Origin: a bacterium
Lineage (GTDB): Bacteria > Hydrothermota > UBA3073 > JACQXS01 > JAGMCI01
Reading direction: 5' to 3'
DNA length: 37,166 bases
Assembly: GCA_030018315.1 (NCBI GenBank)
Contig: JASEGA010000019.1
Coordinates: 1 to 37,166, forward strand
In this document: one piece after another, positions 23,913-31,125 of the stretch
Layout: every line of letters starts with the position of its first letter
Position numbering within the stretch: position 1 is the stretch's first letter
Made by a program: the position numbers and the translations under genes
The notes under the pieces: model-generated
What the model saw: only the letters and a program-made list of their open reading frames with translations
Databases searched by the model: none
Told to the model about the DNA's origin: nothing

Positions 23913-25076
23913 ATGCTCATCCTACTATTATTAAGTTTAGAAACTCCTTTTAGGTATCCTAAAATGTTAATCACTACCCCATCCAATGCTTACTCTTTAT
24001 CCTTTGCAATTGATACACCTACTGAACTCTTCATCTCTTATCCATTTATAGAGGTAAGGAATGACTCTGTTTATTTCAGGGGTTCTTCTAATGTCTTACT
24101 TCTAAAAGATGGTGTACCAATCTCTTCTCTTAATGATGTGTGTTTCACATCAATTGAAAGAATTGAACTTCTTTGTGAGGATGCGAGTTCTACTTATGGA
24201 GATTGTGATGCAGTCATCAATATCATAACAAAAAGGGGTAAAGGAGGACAGCCTTACTCAAGTATTAAGCTTATTAAAAATCCAAACCATATCCAATTTG
24301 AATTATGTAAGGGTTTGATTAATCAAACCCCTACATTAGACTTCTACTTAGCGGGTGATTTGAATTCGGGCTCCAAATTTAGTGGTAATATTGGACATAA
24401 GTCAAGATGGACAAATCTTAGGCTCTACTTAGATAAAGATTTCTTAATCAAAGGCTCGGTGAACAACTTGAGGTTTTCGCTGAAACGCAACTTTTGGAGT
24501 ATAACCCAAAAATTCAATTTGAGGTCTCACCTCTTGAGTGGACACGAACTCCTATTAGGTGCCGAGAAGGATATAGGCGTATTTATCCAAGACTACTGGG
24601 AGCTACGTCCTCTTGTGTATGTTGTCCCAAGTCTTAGGTATAATCATGTAATAAGTAGAATCTATCCTAAAATTGCAATTGGCTGGATTCCAAAGTTTAA
24701 TATGATTATTTTTGGTAGCTTAACTCAAACTCAATCAAATCTTGGAATTAGGTGGCTGGAGTCAAGCATCAACCTGTTTAAAAACGATGAAAATAATGGC
24801 ATAGAAATAAGGCTTGTAAGCCCATGGATATACAATTTTAGATTTATAGGAGCAGCTAGCTTGCTTCACCTTGCAAATCAAGGCTGGGGCGATGAATTGG
24901 CAATTTTTGGCGAGTACAAAAAGGAGTTTAGGAATGGAGACATTGGAATATACATACTCGGCGACTTGGCAAGTGAGACTATACGAGCTGAACTAAAAAT
25001 ATTAGACGCAAAAATATTTTATAAACTAAAATCTACGGAACCATCCTACGGCTTATTCTGGGAATTCTGGGACTAG
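23913..25076 (+). CDS. Short TonB-dependent-receptor-like outer-membrane protein
   Basis: 387 residues. A brief hydrophobic start (MLILLLLSLETPF) then a plug-like domain: VLLLKDGVPISSLNDVCFTS, IERIELLCEDASSTYGDCDA, VINIITKRG, which follows the plug pattern (V-x-V-D-G-x-P, I-E-R-I-E-V-x-x-G-x-x-S-x-x-Y-G, I-N-I-I-T). The remainder is alternating aromatic strands (RLYLDKDFLI, FSLKRNFWSI, AIGWIPKFNMII) ending in Trp-Asp after FWEF, as a beta barrel would. It is about half the usual receptor length, has no TonB box that I see, and so is either a reduced transporter or a plug-barrel protein of other use. A family A palindrome lies in frame at residues about 132-141 (CKGLINQTPT). The Shine-Dalgarno site is weak (TTAGAG). 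Confidence 0.7.
   Translation: MLILLLLSLETPFRYPKMLITTPSNAYSLSFAIDTPTELFISYPFIEVRNDSVYFRGSSNVLLLKDGVPISSLNDVCFTSIERIELLCEDASSTYGDCDAVINIITKRGKGGQPYSSIKLIKNPNHIQFELCKGLINQTPTLDFYLAGDLNSGSKFSGNIGHKSRWTNLRLYLDKDFLIKGSVNNLRFSLKRNFWSITQKFNLRSHLLSGHELLLGAEKDIGVFIQDYWELRPLVYVVPSLRYNHVISRIYPKIAIGWIPKFNMIIFGSLTQTQSNLGIRWLESSINLFKNDENNGIEIRLVSPWIYNFRFIGAASLLHLANQGWGDELAIFGEYKKEFRNGDIGIYILGDLASETIRAELKILDAKIFYKLKSTEPSYGLFWEFWD
24307..24334. repeat. Palindromic repeat, family A, copy 6, in frame
   Basis: GTAAGGGTTTGATT then AATCAAACCCCTAC; one mismatch. Encodes CKGLINQTPT in the first barrel strand region of the TonB-receptor-like protein. Confidence 0.95.
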
Positions 25077-25090
25077 AGTCTCTTATTAAG

Positions 25091-26128
25091 TTACACATGG
25101 AATTTAAATTCAATTATGTCACCATCCTTGACTACGTGGTCACGATTTACAAGTCTAATCAAGCCCTTTTCTTTAGCCTCTTTAAATGAGCCAGCAGTCT
25201 TAAAATCATTATAACTAATCACCTGTGCTCGTATAAAACCGCGTTCCATATCTGAATGCACCTTACCAGCTGCCTTAAGTACTGTAGTCTCTGCCTTAAG
25301 TAGCCAAGCTTTGACTTCGTCACCTACTACAGTAAAAAAAGTAATAATCCCTAATCCGGGATAGCCGATTCTGATAAATTTTTTTAATGGAGGCTCACCT
25401 GTCCCAAACTCCTTCTCGTACTCATCCCTCTCTTCTGGATTAAGTTCAGCTATCTCAAGTTCAAGTTTTGCATTAAAATCAATGAGAGGCAACCCATCAC
25501 TTTCTGCTTTTACTTTTAATTCATCACTCATTTTCTCATTTTCTCTATTAAGTATGAGCACTATTGGTTTTTGTGAAATGAAACCTACCTCTTTTATTAA
25601 CTTTAGCTCATTTTTTCCAAGTTTCACCTGTTCAAGTCTTCTGAGTGGTGTAGCTTTTTCAAGTACAGCTTTACATTGCTCTAAAAATTTGAGTTCAAGA
25701 GATTCTTCGCTACACTTAGAATGACGGTCTTTTATTTTTGAGAATTTATCAAGCCTTGCCTCACATAGCTCAAGGTCTCTCAAGACAATCTCGTTTGATA
25801 CTTCATTCATATATTTAACAGGCTCTTTGAACTCACCAAAAAATGGTATTACATTGACCAATGCATCAGCTGTTTGTAGCATTGCTAATGTAGACTTTGT
25901 AAATCCGGGTAAGTCAATAAATTCAATCTCAGCATATGTTATCTTTTTAGGCTTAAATACAGTTGAAATGAAATCAAGCCGTTCGTCAGGAACTGGTACA
26001 GATACAACATTAGGTTCCTGTGCTTTAGTATTATAGGGACGCGCTAACCTTGCCCCTACTCCATAAGTTAGTGCCCTAAATACTGTCGTCTTACCTGCGC
26101 CCTGAACTCCTATAATGCCAAGCTTCAT
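25091..26128 (-). CDS. ychF: Obg-family P-loop ATPase/GTPase YchF
   Basis: 345 residues, close to the family norm. G1 loop GVQGAGKTTVF, G3 IDLPGFTKS, the G4-like LNREN (YchF prefers ATP because of N-x-x-E), a helical insert and the C-terminal TGS-type region with IGYPGLGIITFFTVVGDEVK, AAGKVHSDMERGFIRAQV and VKDGDIIEFKF. It is ribosome-associated and linked to stress control in other bacteria. Two in-frame repeat insertions: GVGARLARPYN (26030-26059) just after the G1 helix, where normal proteins go straight to A-x-x-x-x-F-x-T-x-x-P, and DRHSKCSEES (25700-25725) in the helical insert. Last gene of a minus-strand run after GWxTD and nth. Confidence 0.95.
   Translation of the reverse strand: MKLGIIGVQGAGKTTVFRALTYGVGARLARPYNTKAQEPNVVSVPVPDERLDFISTVFKPKKITYAEIEFIDLPGFTKSTLAMLQTADALVNVIPFFGEFKEPVKYMNEVSNEIVLRDLELCEARLDKFSKIKDRHSKCSEESLELKFLEQCKAVLEKATPLRRLEQVKLGKNELKLIKEVGFISQKPIVLILNRENEKMSDELKVKAESDGLPLIDFNAKLELEIAELNPEERDEYEKEFGTGEPPLKKFIRIGYPGLGIITFFTVVGDEVKAWLLKAETTVLKAAGKVHSDMERGFIRAQVISYNDFKTAGSFKEAKEKGLIRLVNRDHVVKDGDIIEFKFHV
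25700..25725. repeat. Repeat, family C, in frame in ychF
   Basis: Minus strand GTCATTCTAAGTGTAGCGAA then GAATCT. It is read in a different frame from the ppiD copy, giving RHSKCSEESL. Confidence 0.8.
26030..26059. repeat. Repeat, family F, in frame in ychF switch I region
   Basis: Minus strand GTAGGGGCAAGGTTAGCGCG then TCCCTATAAT. Encodes VGARLARPYN. The GTAGGGGC start matches the activase copy (21520-21559) and resembles the nth copy near 26918-26965. Confidence 0.7.
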
Positions 26129-26216
26129 AAACTACAAATAGCCACAGAATTACATATTCTCAGAGATTTATAGAGACTTATGGAAATTTGTAGAAACTTA
26201 TAGCACCAATAAATCT
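26129..26216. repeat. Word-type repeats between nth and ychF
   Basis: Variants of TTTATAGAGACTTATGG, TTTGTAGAAACTTATAG and, on the other strand, AGAAACTTGCAGAGATTCGT. They run into the last codons of nth, so its end (KYRNLQRFVENL) is probably repeat-derived. Confidence 0.55.
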
Positions 26217-26990
26217 TCATAAATTTTCTACGAATCTCTGCAAGTTTCTATATTTGCATAATTTATTTAGTTCGCATCCCTTACATCTTGGCTTTACTGG
26301 TCTACAGATTTCTTTACCAAATTCAACCATTGCTGTATTTAATGTGCCCCAGTACTCTCGTGGTATCACCTGCATCAGAGCTTGCTCTGTCTCATAGGGG
26401 GTATTTGTTTTCACAATCCCTAACCTGTTAGATATACGGTGCACATGTGTATCAACAGGAAGCGCTGGTATTCCAAACCCGTATGCGAGTACACAGTTTG
26501 CAGTCTTTCGTCCAACTCCGGGTAAAGAAAGTAACTCAGATAGTGTATTAGGAACTTTAGAATCAAATTTATCTACAAGAATAGCTGCGATCTCCTTTAT
26601 CCATTTTGCCTTGACCTTATAGAAGCCAACTGGCTTAATCAGTGACTCAATTTCCTTAGTTGAGAGTGATTTAAACTCATCTGGTGAGGTCGCACCTCTG
26701 GCAGTAGAATATTTTGAGAATAATCGTTTGGTTACAGTATGTGTAACCCCATCTTTAGTGCGTTGTGAAAGTATAGTTGATATGAGAACTTTATAAGGAT
26801 GAGATTGCTTCCCCTGAAACAAGCCTGCCCTGGCAGTCAGGCCAGGGTTCAGGGTCGCTCGCAATGACAAAAGAGGGGTCAATCCATATTTTCTTTTAAA
26901 GAAAGATAGAATGGCAGGTACATCCGTCCCGACACAGAACAGGGCGTGAAGACCTGCCCCTCCTTTATTGTTTGATGTTAATTTTTTCAT
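26217..26990 (-). CDS. nth: Endonuclease III (DNA glycosylase/AP lyase) with repeat-expanded N-terminus
   Basis: Base-excision repair enzyme for oxidised pyrimidines. All catalytic parts are present: LISTILSQRTKD, the helix-hairpin-helix LPGVGRKTANCVL with catalytic Lys, VDTHVHRISNRLG with catalytic Asp, and the [4Fe-4S] cluster C-x6-C-x2-C-x5-C (CRPVKPRCKGCELNKLC). I chose ATG 26990; a frame extension to 27038 overlaps the GWxTD gene without similarity. The N-terminal 65 residues are abnormal: GGAGLHALFCVGTDVP is a family F-like repeat, and TPLLSLRATLNPGLTARAG plus LFQGKQSHP (26802-26868) is a 67-base family E copy that splits the first helix (ILSFFKRKYGL...YKVLISTILS). The mini-palindrome at 26686-26698 adds RGATS. 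The end is also repeat-like. Catalytic core residues are untouched. Confidence 0.93.
   Translation of the reverse strand: MKKLTSNNKGGAGLHALFCVGTDVPAILSFFKRKYGLTPLLSLRATLNPGLTARAGLFQGKQSHPYKVLISTILSQRTKDGVTHTVTKRLFSKYSTARGATSPDEFKSLSTKEIESLIKPVGFYKVKAKWIKEIAAILVDKFDSKVPNTLSELLSLPGVGRKTANCVLAYGFGIPALPVDTHVHRISNRLGIVKTNTPYETEQALMQVIPREYWGTLNTAMVEFGKEICRPVKPRCKGCELNKLCKYRNLQRFVENL
26686..26698. repeat. Mini-palindrome, family D (GAGGTCGCACCTC), in nth
   Basis: Read on the minus strand as ARGATS between FSKYST and PDEFKSL. Confidence 0.6.
26802..26868. repeat. Repeat, family E, 67 bases, in frame in nth
   Basis: Family E ends (AGATTGCTTC at left; TCGCTCGCAATGAC at right) with a nested palindrome CCTGCCCTGGCAGTCAGGCC, AGGGTTCAGG. 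The longest single in-frame element seen here, about 22 residues. Confidence 0.85.
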
Positions 26991-28059
26991 CCCAGTATTT
27001 AGGGTAAACAAGGATATAGTCACCAAATCCATGTTCATCTACAAATATAAATTCCAGCTTCTTTAAGTAATAACGCCATACTTCGTAAGGCTTTTGACTA
27101 ATCTCAAATGGGTGGCTATCAACCTCATCTGGTGGCCCCAGTTTAATGTATACCCTACCCCTATCTGTTTTCCACCCTTTTCTAGCACATGAGAAGTTCT
27201 CATTTGCATAATCTACTCGCTTAAAATATTCATCTTCAAACTCGTTACGCTCAGTTTCTGGACTTGGGTCTCTCTTTTTCCAGAACTCTTTCCAGCATCT
27301 TTCCCTTTCAGAAATGGGAGCAGCAAGCAATGAGTCAATCTCATCTGGCTTTGCAATATAAGTTAACTCTTCTATCCTTTTCTCGTAATCCTTAACCCAA
27401 AACGGTTCCTGTATGTAGAAACTGTCGCTAACCTCAATACTGCCAACTGAGATTATAACCTTTTGAGTTCCGTATTCAAGTGAGTCAACTGGTATTTCAA
27501 TTCTTACTGGGTTGATAAACTTTGGCTGGTCAAATTTTACAGAGTTATTAAATTTGCCTATCCAATAACTGAGTTCAAATGGTGAACCAGAAAAATTATA
27601 AACTTCAAATAGACAAGCCTTTCCGTCTATAAATCTAATGCTTGAAATAGACTGTGGATAATAAGTACTGAGGTCCTTAAGGACTATAGATTCTATTTTT
27701 TTACCCACTCTTTGTGAATTTAAATCCTTTATTTCAAGTTTAAGTTTATATTTACCTGGTGCTACACTCATATTCAGCTCCCTTTTAATTATAGACTTAA
27801 GAATTGTAGCTTCATAAGTATAAAGTGAATCTTCTACAACCCACACATCACCAATTTCCTTATCATTTTGGGTTAAGGTACAAGAAATTTGTAGTCTTGC
27901 AATAAATATTTTATTAGATTTTATATACACAAGTTCATCTCTATTGATTTCGTAAAAAATTCTAAGTTCAGGAGATTTTGTCTCGTTTAGAAAAGAACCT
28001 GTACTAAACCTAAATTCTATATTATCTATATTAAATAGGTAAAGTAAGATTGGAATCAT
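26965..28059 (-). CDS. GWxTD domain-containing exported protein
   Basis: 364 residues. Short hydrophobic start (MIPILLYLFNI), beta-rich middle, then the C-terminal GWxTD domain: YFKRVDYANENFSCARKGWK, TDRGRVYIKLGPPDEVDSHP, PYEVWRYYLKKLEFIFVDEH. The domain occurs in FCB-group and related bacteria; its function is unknown. The promoter just upstream is one of the best in the window and predicts a 2-3 base leader. The stop codon overlaps the nth start by 26 bases. Start chosen as the first Met after the promoter. Confidence 0.85.
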   Translation of the reverse strand: MIPILLYLFNIDNIEFRFSTGSFLNETKSPELRIFYEINRDELVYIKSNKIFIARLQISCTLTQNDKEIGDVWVVEDSLYTYEATILKSIIKRELNMSVAPGKYKLKLEIKDLNSQRVGKKIESIVLKDLSTYYPQSISSIRFIDGKACLFEVYNFSGSPFELSYWIGKFNNSVKFDQPKFINPVRIEIPVDSLEYGTQKVIISVGSIEVSDSFYIQEPFWVKDYEKRIEELTYIAKPDEIDSLLAAPISERERCWKEFWKKRDPSPETERNEFEDEYFKRVDYANENFSCARKGWKTDRGRVYIKLGPPDEVDSHPFEISQKPYEVWRYYLKKLEFIFVDEHGFGDYILVYPKYWDEKINIKQ

Positions 28060-28068
28060 TATAAGTTA

Positions 28069-28096
28069 ATTATATCTTGCCTTAATAATTTGTCAA
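28069..28096 (-). promoter_or_regulatory. Consensus promoter for GWxTD-nth-ychF, predicted leaderless
   Basis: Minus strand TTGACA (28096-28091), 16-base spacer, TATAAT (28074-28069). The ATG begins at 28059, ten bases after the -10 box, with no Shine-Dalgarno site. Confidence 0.75.
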
Positions 28097-28151
28097 ATAT
28101 TATTATATTATTAGACACAGATTACACAGATGATAATTTCTTGAGAACTAC

Positions 28152-28179
28152 TTGACAAAACTGTAGTTTTAAGTAATAA
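28152..28179 (+). promoter_or_regulatory. Promoter for ligD-PE and lon-like genes, predicted leaderless
   Basis: TTGACA (28152-28157), 16-base spacer, TAATAA (28174-28179). The ATG is at 28188. A word repeat AGACACAGATTACACAGATG lies upstream at 28113-28132. Confidence 0.55.
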
Positions 28180-28187
28180 TTAGTTCG

Positions 28188-28631
28188 ATGTCTAAAACAC
28201 TGAGCTACACGGATGTGAACACTGATAGGGATGGTGTTTTTGTAATCCATGAACATCACGCAACTCACTTGCATTGGGATATGCGGCTTAGTATGGATGG
28301 TGTGCTTAAAAGTTGGGCACTCCCTAAGATACCACCAACAGAGTGTGGTATAAAGAGGCTTGCTCTCCAGACTCAAGACCATTCACTTGACTATGCTAAT
28401 TTTGAGGGCATAATCCCTAAAGGCTTATATGGAGCAGGTGAAGTTAAAATATGGGATAAGGGTAAGTATGAACTTATTACAAGGGCTCAAAATAAGATAG
28501 AATTTACACTTTATGGTAAAAAGTTAAAAGGAACCTATGTACTATTTAAATTTAAAAAGGGGGGCAATAACCAGTGGCTATTTTTAAAGGAAGGGCATAA
28601 AAATAATATCAAATATCAAAAATGGGGGTAG
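28188..28631 (+). CDS. Stand-alone LigD-type 3'-phosphoesterase
   Basis: 147 residues equal to the PE domain of bacterial NHEJ ligase LigD: FVIHEHHATHLHWDMRLSMD, GVLKSWALPKIPP, DHSLDYANFEGIIPKGLYGA, GEVKIWDKGKYEL, then VLFKFKKGGNNQWLFLKEG. Catalytic metal ligands (HEHH...H.H.D.R and the EG-IP-G-YG loop) are present. The enzyme trims 3'-phosphates and ribonucleotides from DNA ends. No Ku, ligase or polymerase domain is in the window; stand-alone PE proteins are known in archaea and some bacteria. Followed after four bases by the Lon-like protease gene, so both probably share one leaderless transcript. Confidence 0.92.
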   Translation: MSKTLSYTDVNTDRDGVFVIHEHHATHLHWDMRLSMDGVLKSWALPKIPPTECGIKRLALQTQDHSLDYANFEGIIPKGLYGAGEVKIWDKGKYELITRAQNKIEFTLYGKKLKGTYVLFKFKKGGNNQWLFLKEGHKNNIKYQKWG

Positions 28632-28635
28632 AGAT

Positions 28636-31107
28636 ATGAAAAATGTATCAAATTTTACCGAAGTCCCTATTGATAAGCTAAGGTGGAGGTGTGACCCAGA
28701 TAGTTTAGGATTTGAGACAACAGAAGAGCTAAAATTGCAGCCTGCCATAATTGGTCAAAAGAGGGCAGTTAATGCGCTACGGATTGGGCTTGATATTGAA
28801 AGCTTAGGGTATAATATATTTGTAGCCGGTCCTGTAGGGACTGGTAGGAAGACAGCTGTCACTCATCTATTAAAGGAAACTGAGCGCTTCAAGCGACTAC
28901 CTGATGACAAATGTTATGTTAATAATTTCAAGAATCCTGATGAGCCAATACTTATCAGACTGAAAGCAGGACAAGGTAGAGGCTTCAAAAAAGACATGGA
29001 TGAGCTTATTGAGTACTTGGTTAAGAATATACCTTTAATTTTTAAGAGTGAAGATTACCAGAAAAAAAGAAAAGAAATTATAGAGAAATTTAAAAAGAGA
29101 CAAAACGAGCTTGTAAAGAATTTTGAGAAAGAGGCATCTAAGGAAAACTTCACTTTAGTTCAATTACAAGTAGGTCCATTTGCAAGACCAGATATAGTGC
29201 CTATAATTGATGGCAAGTCTGTAAATTTTCAAGAGCTCTCAACATTAGTTGAGAAGGGCAAATTTTCAAAAACTGAGTTTGCAAAACTTGAGCAGAAGCG
29301 TTCTAAACTCGTTGATGAGCTTGAGTCTGTTCTCAAAGAAATAAGAGACATTGAGAAAGCAATTCATGATAAGTTAAGGGAGTTAGACTATGGGGTAGCT
29401 ACCCCGTTAATTGAGCGTAAAATTGATGAGATAAAAGATAAATACCTGCCCGACAACAGGCAGGCGGGTAAGAATGAAAAAATAAATCAATATTTAGACG
29501 AAGTAAAGAATGATATTATTGAGAATTTGGACAGATTTCAGGAGAAACCTGAAAGAGAAACTCCGCTGGATATACCGCCTTCACCTATAGACCTATTTCT
29601 TCGCTATCGTGTTAATCTAATTGTAGATAATTATGGTGCAAAGCGGGCGCCTGTCATCTTTGAGACCTCCCCTACTTATCGTAATCTATTTGGTGCTATA
29701 GAGGCTGTATCTGACAGATTTGGTCAATGGCGGACTGATTTTACAAGAATAAAAGCTGGCTCTATTATAAGGGCTGATGGTGGTTATCTCATTATAGAAG
29801 CATTAGATGCATTAATAGAACCGGGAGTTTGGTCTACTTTAAAAAGGACACTCCGAAATAGGAAAGCAGAGATACAAAATTACACCCCATTTTATATGTT
29901 ATCTATGCCGGCACTTAAACCTGAGCCTGTAGAATGTGATGTAAAAGTTGTAATGGTAGGCGATTATTTTTTATACAATTTACTATACGAACATGACGAA
30001 GATTTCAAGAAAATATTTAAAATAAGGGCAGACTTTGATTCAGTAATGGATATAAATACAGAAGCTATAAAGGAGTATGCTAATTTTATAAAGAAGATAT
30101 GTTCACAAGAAAAACTTATCCCATTTGATAAAGGGGCTTGTGCATCAGTTATTGAATACGGGGTTAGAATATCCGGGAGACAGAGTAAACTTTCTACTCA
30201 CTTTAATCAGGTTGCCGATTTACTGCGGGAAGCTAATCATTGGGCACATAAAGAAGGTAGTTCTATAGTAACTAACAAGCATGTAGAAAAGGCAATTGAT
30301 GAGAAGATAGAACGTTCAAGACTTATTGAAGAGAAGATTCAAGAGTTGATAGAAGATGGCACAATTATGATTGATACTTCTGGTAATGTAATAGGACAGG
30401 TAAATGGACTATCAGTTTATGATACCGGGGACTACACTTTTGGTAAGCCTTCTCGTATAACTGCTAAGACATCAGTAGGTAGCTCAGGCATAATTGATAT
30501 TGAAAGGGAGGCTGAGTTAAGTGGTAGAATTCATAGTAAGGGAGTGCTAATACTTGCTGGCTATCTACGTTCAAAGTATGCCCAAGATAAGCCACTTGCA
30601 ATGAGTGCAAGTCTCTGTTTTGAGCAATCTTATACTGGAGTAGAAGGTGATTCTGCATCATCTTCAGAAGTATATGCTTTGTTATCTTCTCTCTCTGAGC
30701 TCCCAATAAGGCAGGATATAGCAGTCACTGGCTCAGTGAATCAGAAGGGTGAAATCCAGTCTATTGGTGGAGTAAATCAAAAGATAGAAGGCTTTTACGA
30801 TGTCTGTAAAGCCAAAGGACTAACTGGGACACAGGGGGTTATAATTCCATATCAGAATATCAACGATTTAATGTTACGTAAGGATGTAATAGAAGCAGTG
30901 AAGAAGGGCAAGTTTCATATCTATCCTGTAAAAACTATTGATGAAGGGATTGAGATACTAACAGGTATGAAGGCAGGTGAGCGAACAAAAGATGGTGAGT
31001 ATGAGGATGGGACAGTCAACTGGATGGTTGACCGCAAATTACGTGAGTTTGCTAATAAATGGAGAGATTTTAGACTTGGCGAAGGCTCAGAAAGGACGAA
31101 CTGCTAA
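28636..31107 (+). CDS. Lon-family (LonB/LonC-like) AAA protease
   Basis: 823 residues. AAA domain with Walker A GPVGTGRKTAV (about residue 67), a long charged coiled-coil insertion (about 115-300), Walker B GGYLIIEALD, the LID region, and the C-terminal Lon protease domain: catalytic Ser in GVEGDSASSSEVYALL (about 672) and Lys in SIGGVNQKIEGFYDV (about 717). This is the cytoplasmic LonB-like type with its AAA_32 region, lacking the LAN domain of classic Lon. A GGGGGTAG ribosome site precedes ATG. In the coiled coil a palindromic repeat (29445-29468) codes YLPDNRQAGK in frame. Confidence 0.93.
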   Translation: MKNVSNFTEVPIDKLRWRCDPDSLGFETTEELKLQPAIIGQKRAVNALRIGLDIESLGYNIFVAGPVGTGRKTAVTHLLKETERFKRLPDDKCYVNNFKNPDEPILIRLKAGQGRGFKKDMDELIEYLVKNIPLIFKSEDYQKKRKEIIEKFKKRQNELVKNFEKEASKENFTLVQLQVGPFARPDIVPIIDGKSVNFQELSTLVEKGKFSKTEFAKLEQKRSKLVDELESVLKEIRDIEKAIHDKLRELDYGVATPLIERKIDEIKDKYLPDNRQAGKNEKINQYLDEVKNDIIENLDRFQEKPERETPLDIPPSPIDLFLRYRVNLIVDNYGAKRAPVIFETSPTYRNLFGAIEAVSDRFGQWRTDFTRIKAGSIIRADGGYLIIEALDALIEPGVWSTLKRTLRNRKAEIQNYTPFYMLSMPALKPEPVECDVKVVMVGDYFLYNLLYEHDEDFKKIFKIRADFDSVMDINTEAIKEYANFIKKICSQEKLIPFDKGACASVIEYGVRISGRQSKLSTHFNQVADLLREANHWAHKEGSSIVTNKHVEKAIDEKIERSRLIEEKIQELIEDGTIMIDTSGNVIGQVNGLSVYDTGDYTFGKPSRITAKTSVGSSGIIDIEREAELSGRIHSKGVLILAGYLRSKYAQDKPLAMSASLCFEQSYTGVEGDSASSSEVYALLSSLSELPIRQDIAVTGSVNQKGEIQSIGGVNQKIEGFYDVCKAKGLTGTQGVIIPYQNINDLMLRKDVIEAVKKGKFHIYPVKTIDEGIEILTGMKAGERTKDGEYEDGTVNWMVDRKLREFANKWRDFRLGEGSERTNC
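29445..29468. repeat. Palindromic repeat, family G, in frame in the Lon-like gene
   Basis: CCTGCCCGACAACAGGCAGG then CGGG: CCTGCC pairs with GGCAGG. Relatives at 23252-23275 and 7754-7775. Confidence 0.75.
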
Positions 31108-31125
31108 ATAACCTACACACCTCTC

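Noticed and set aside
26991-27038. Extension of nth to an upstream Met
   Set aside because: The extra 16 residues overlap the GWxTD gene and have no endonuclease III similarity.
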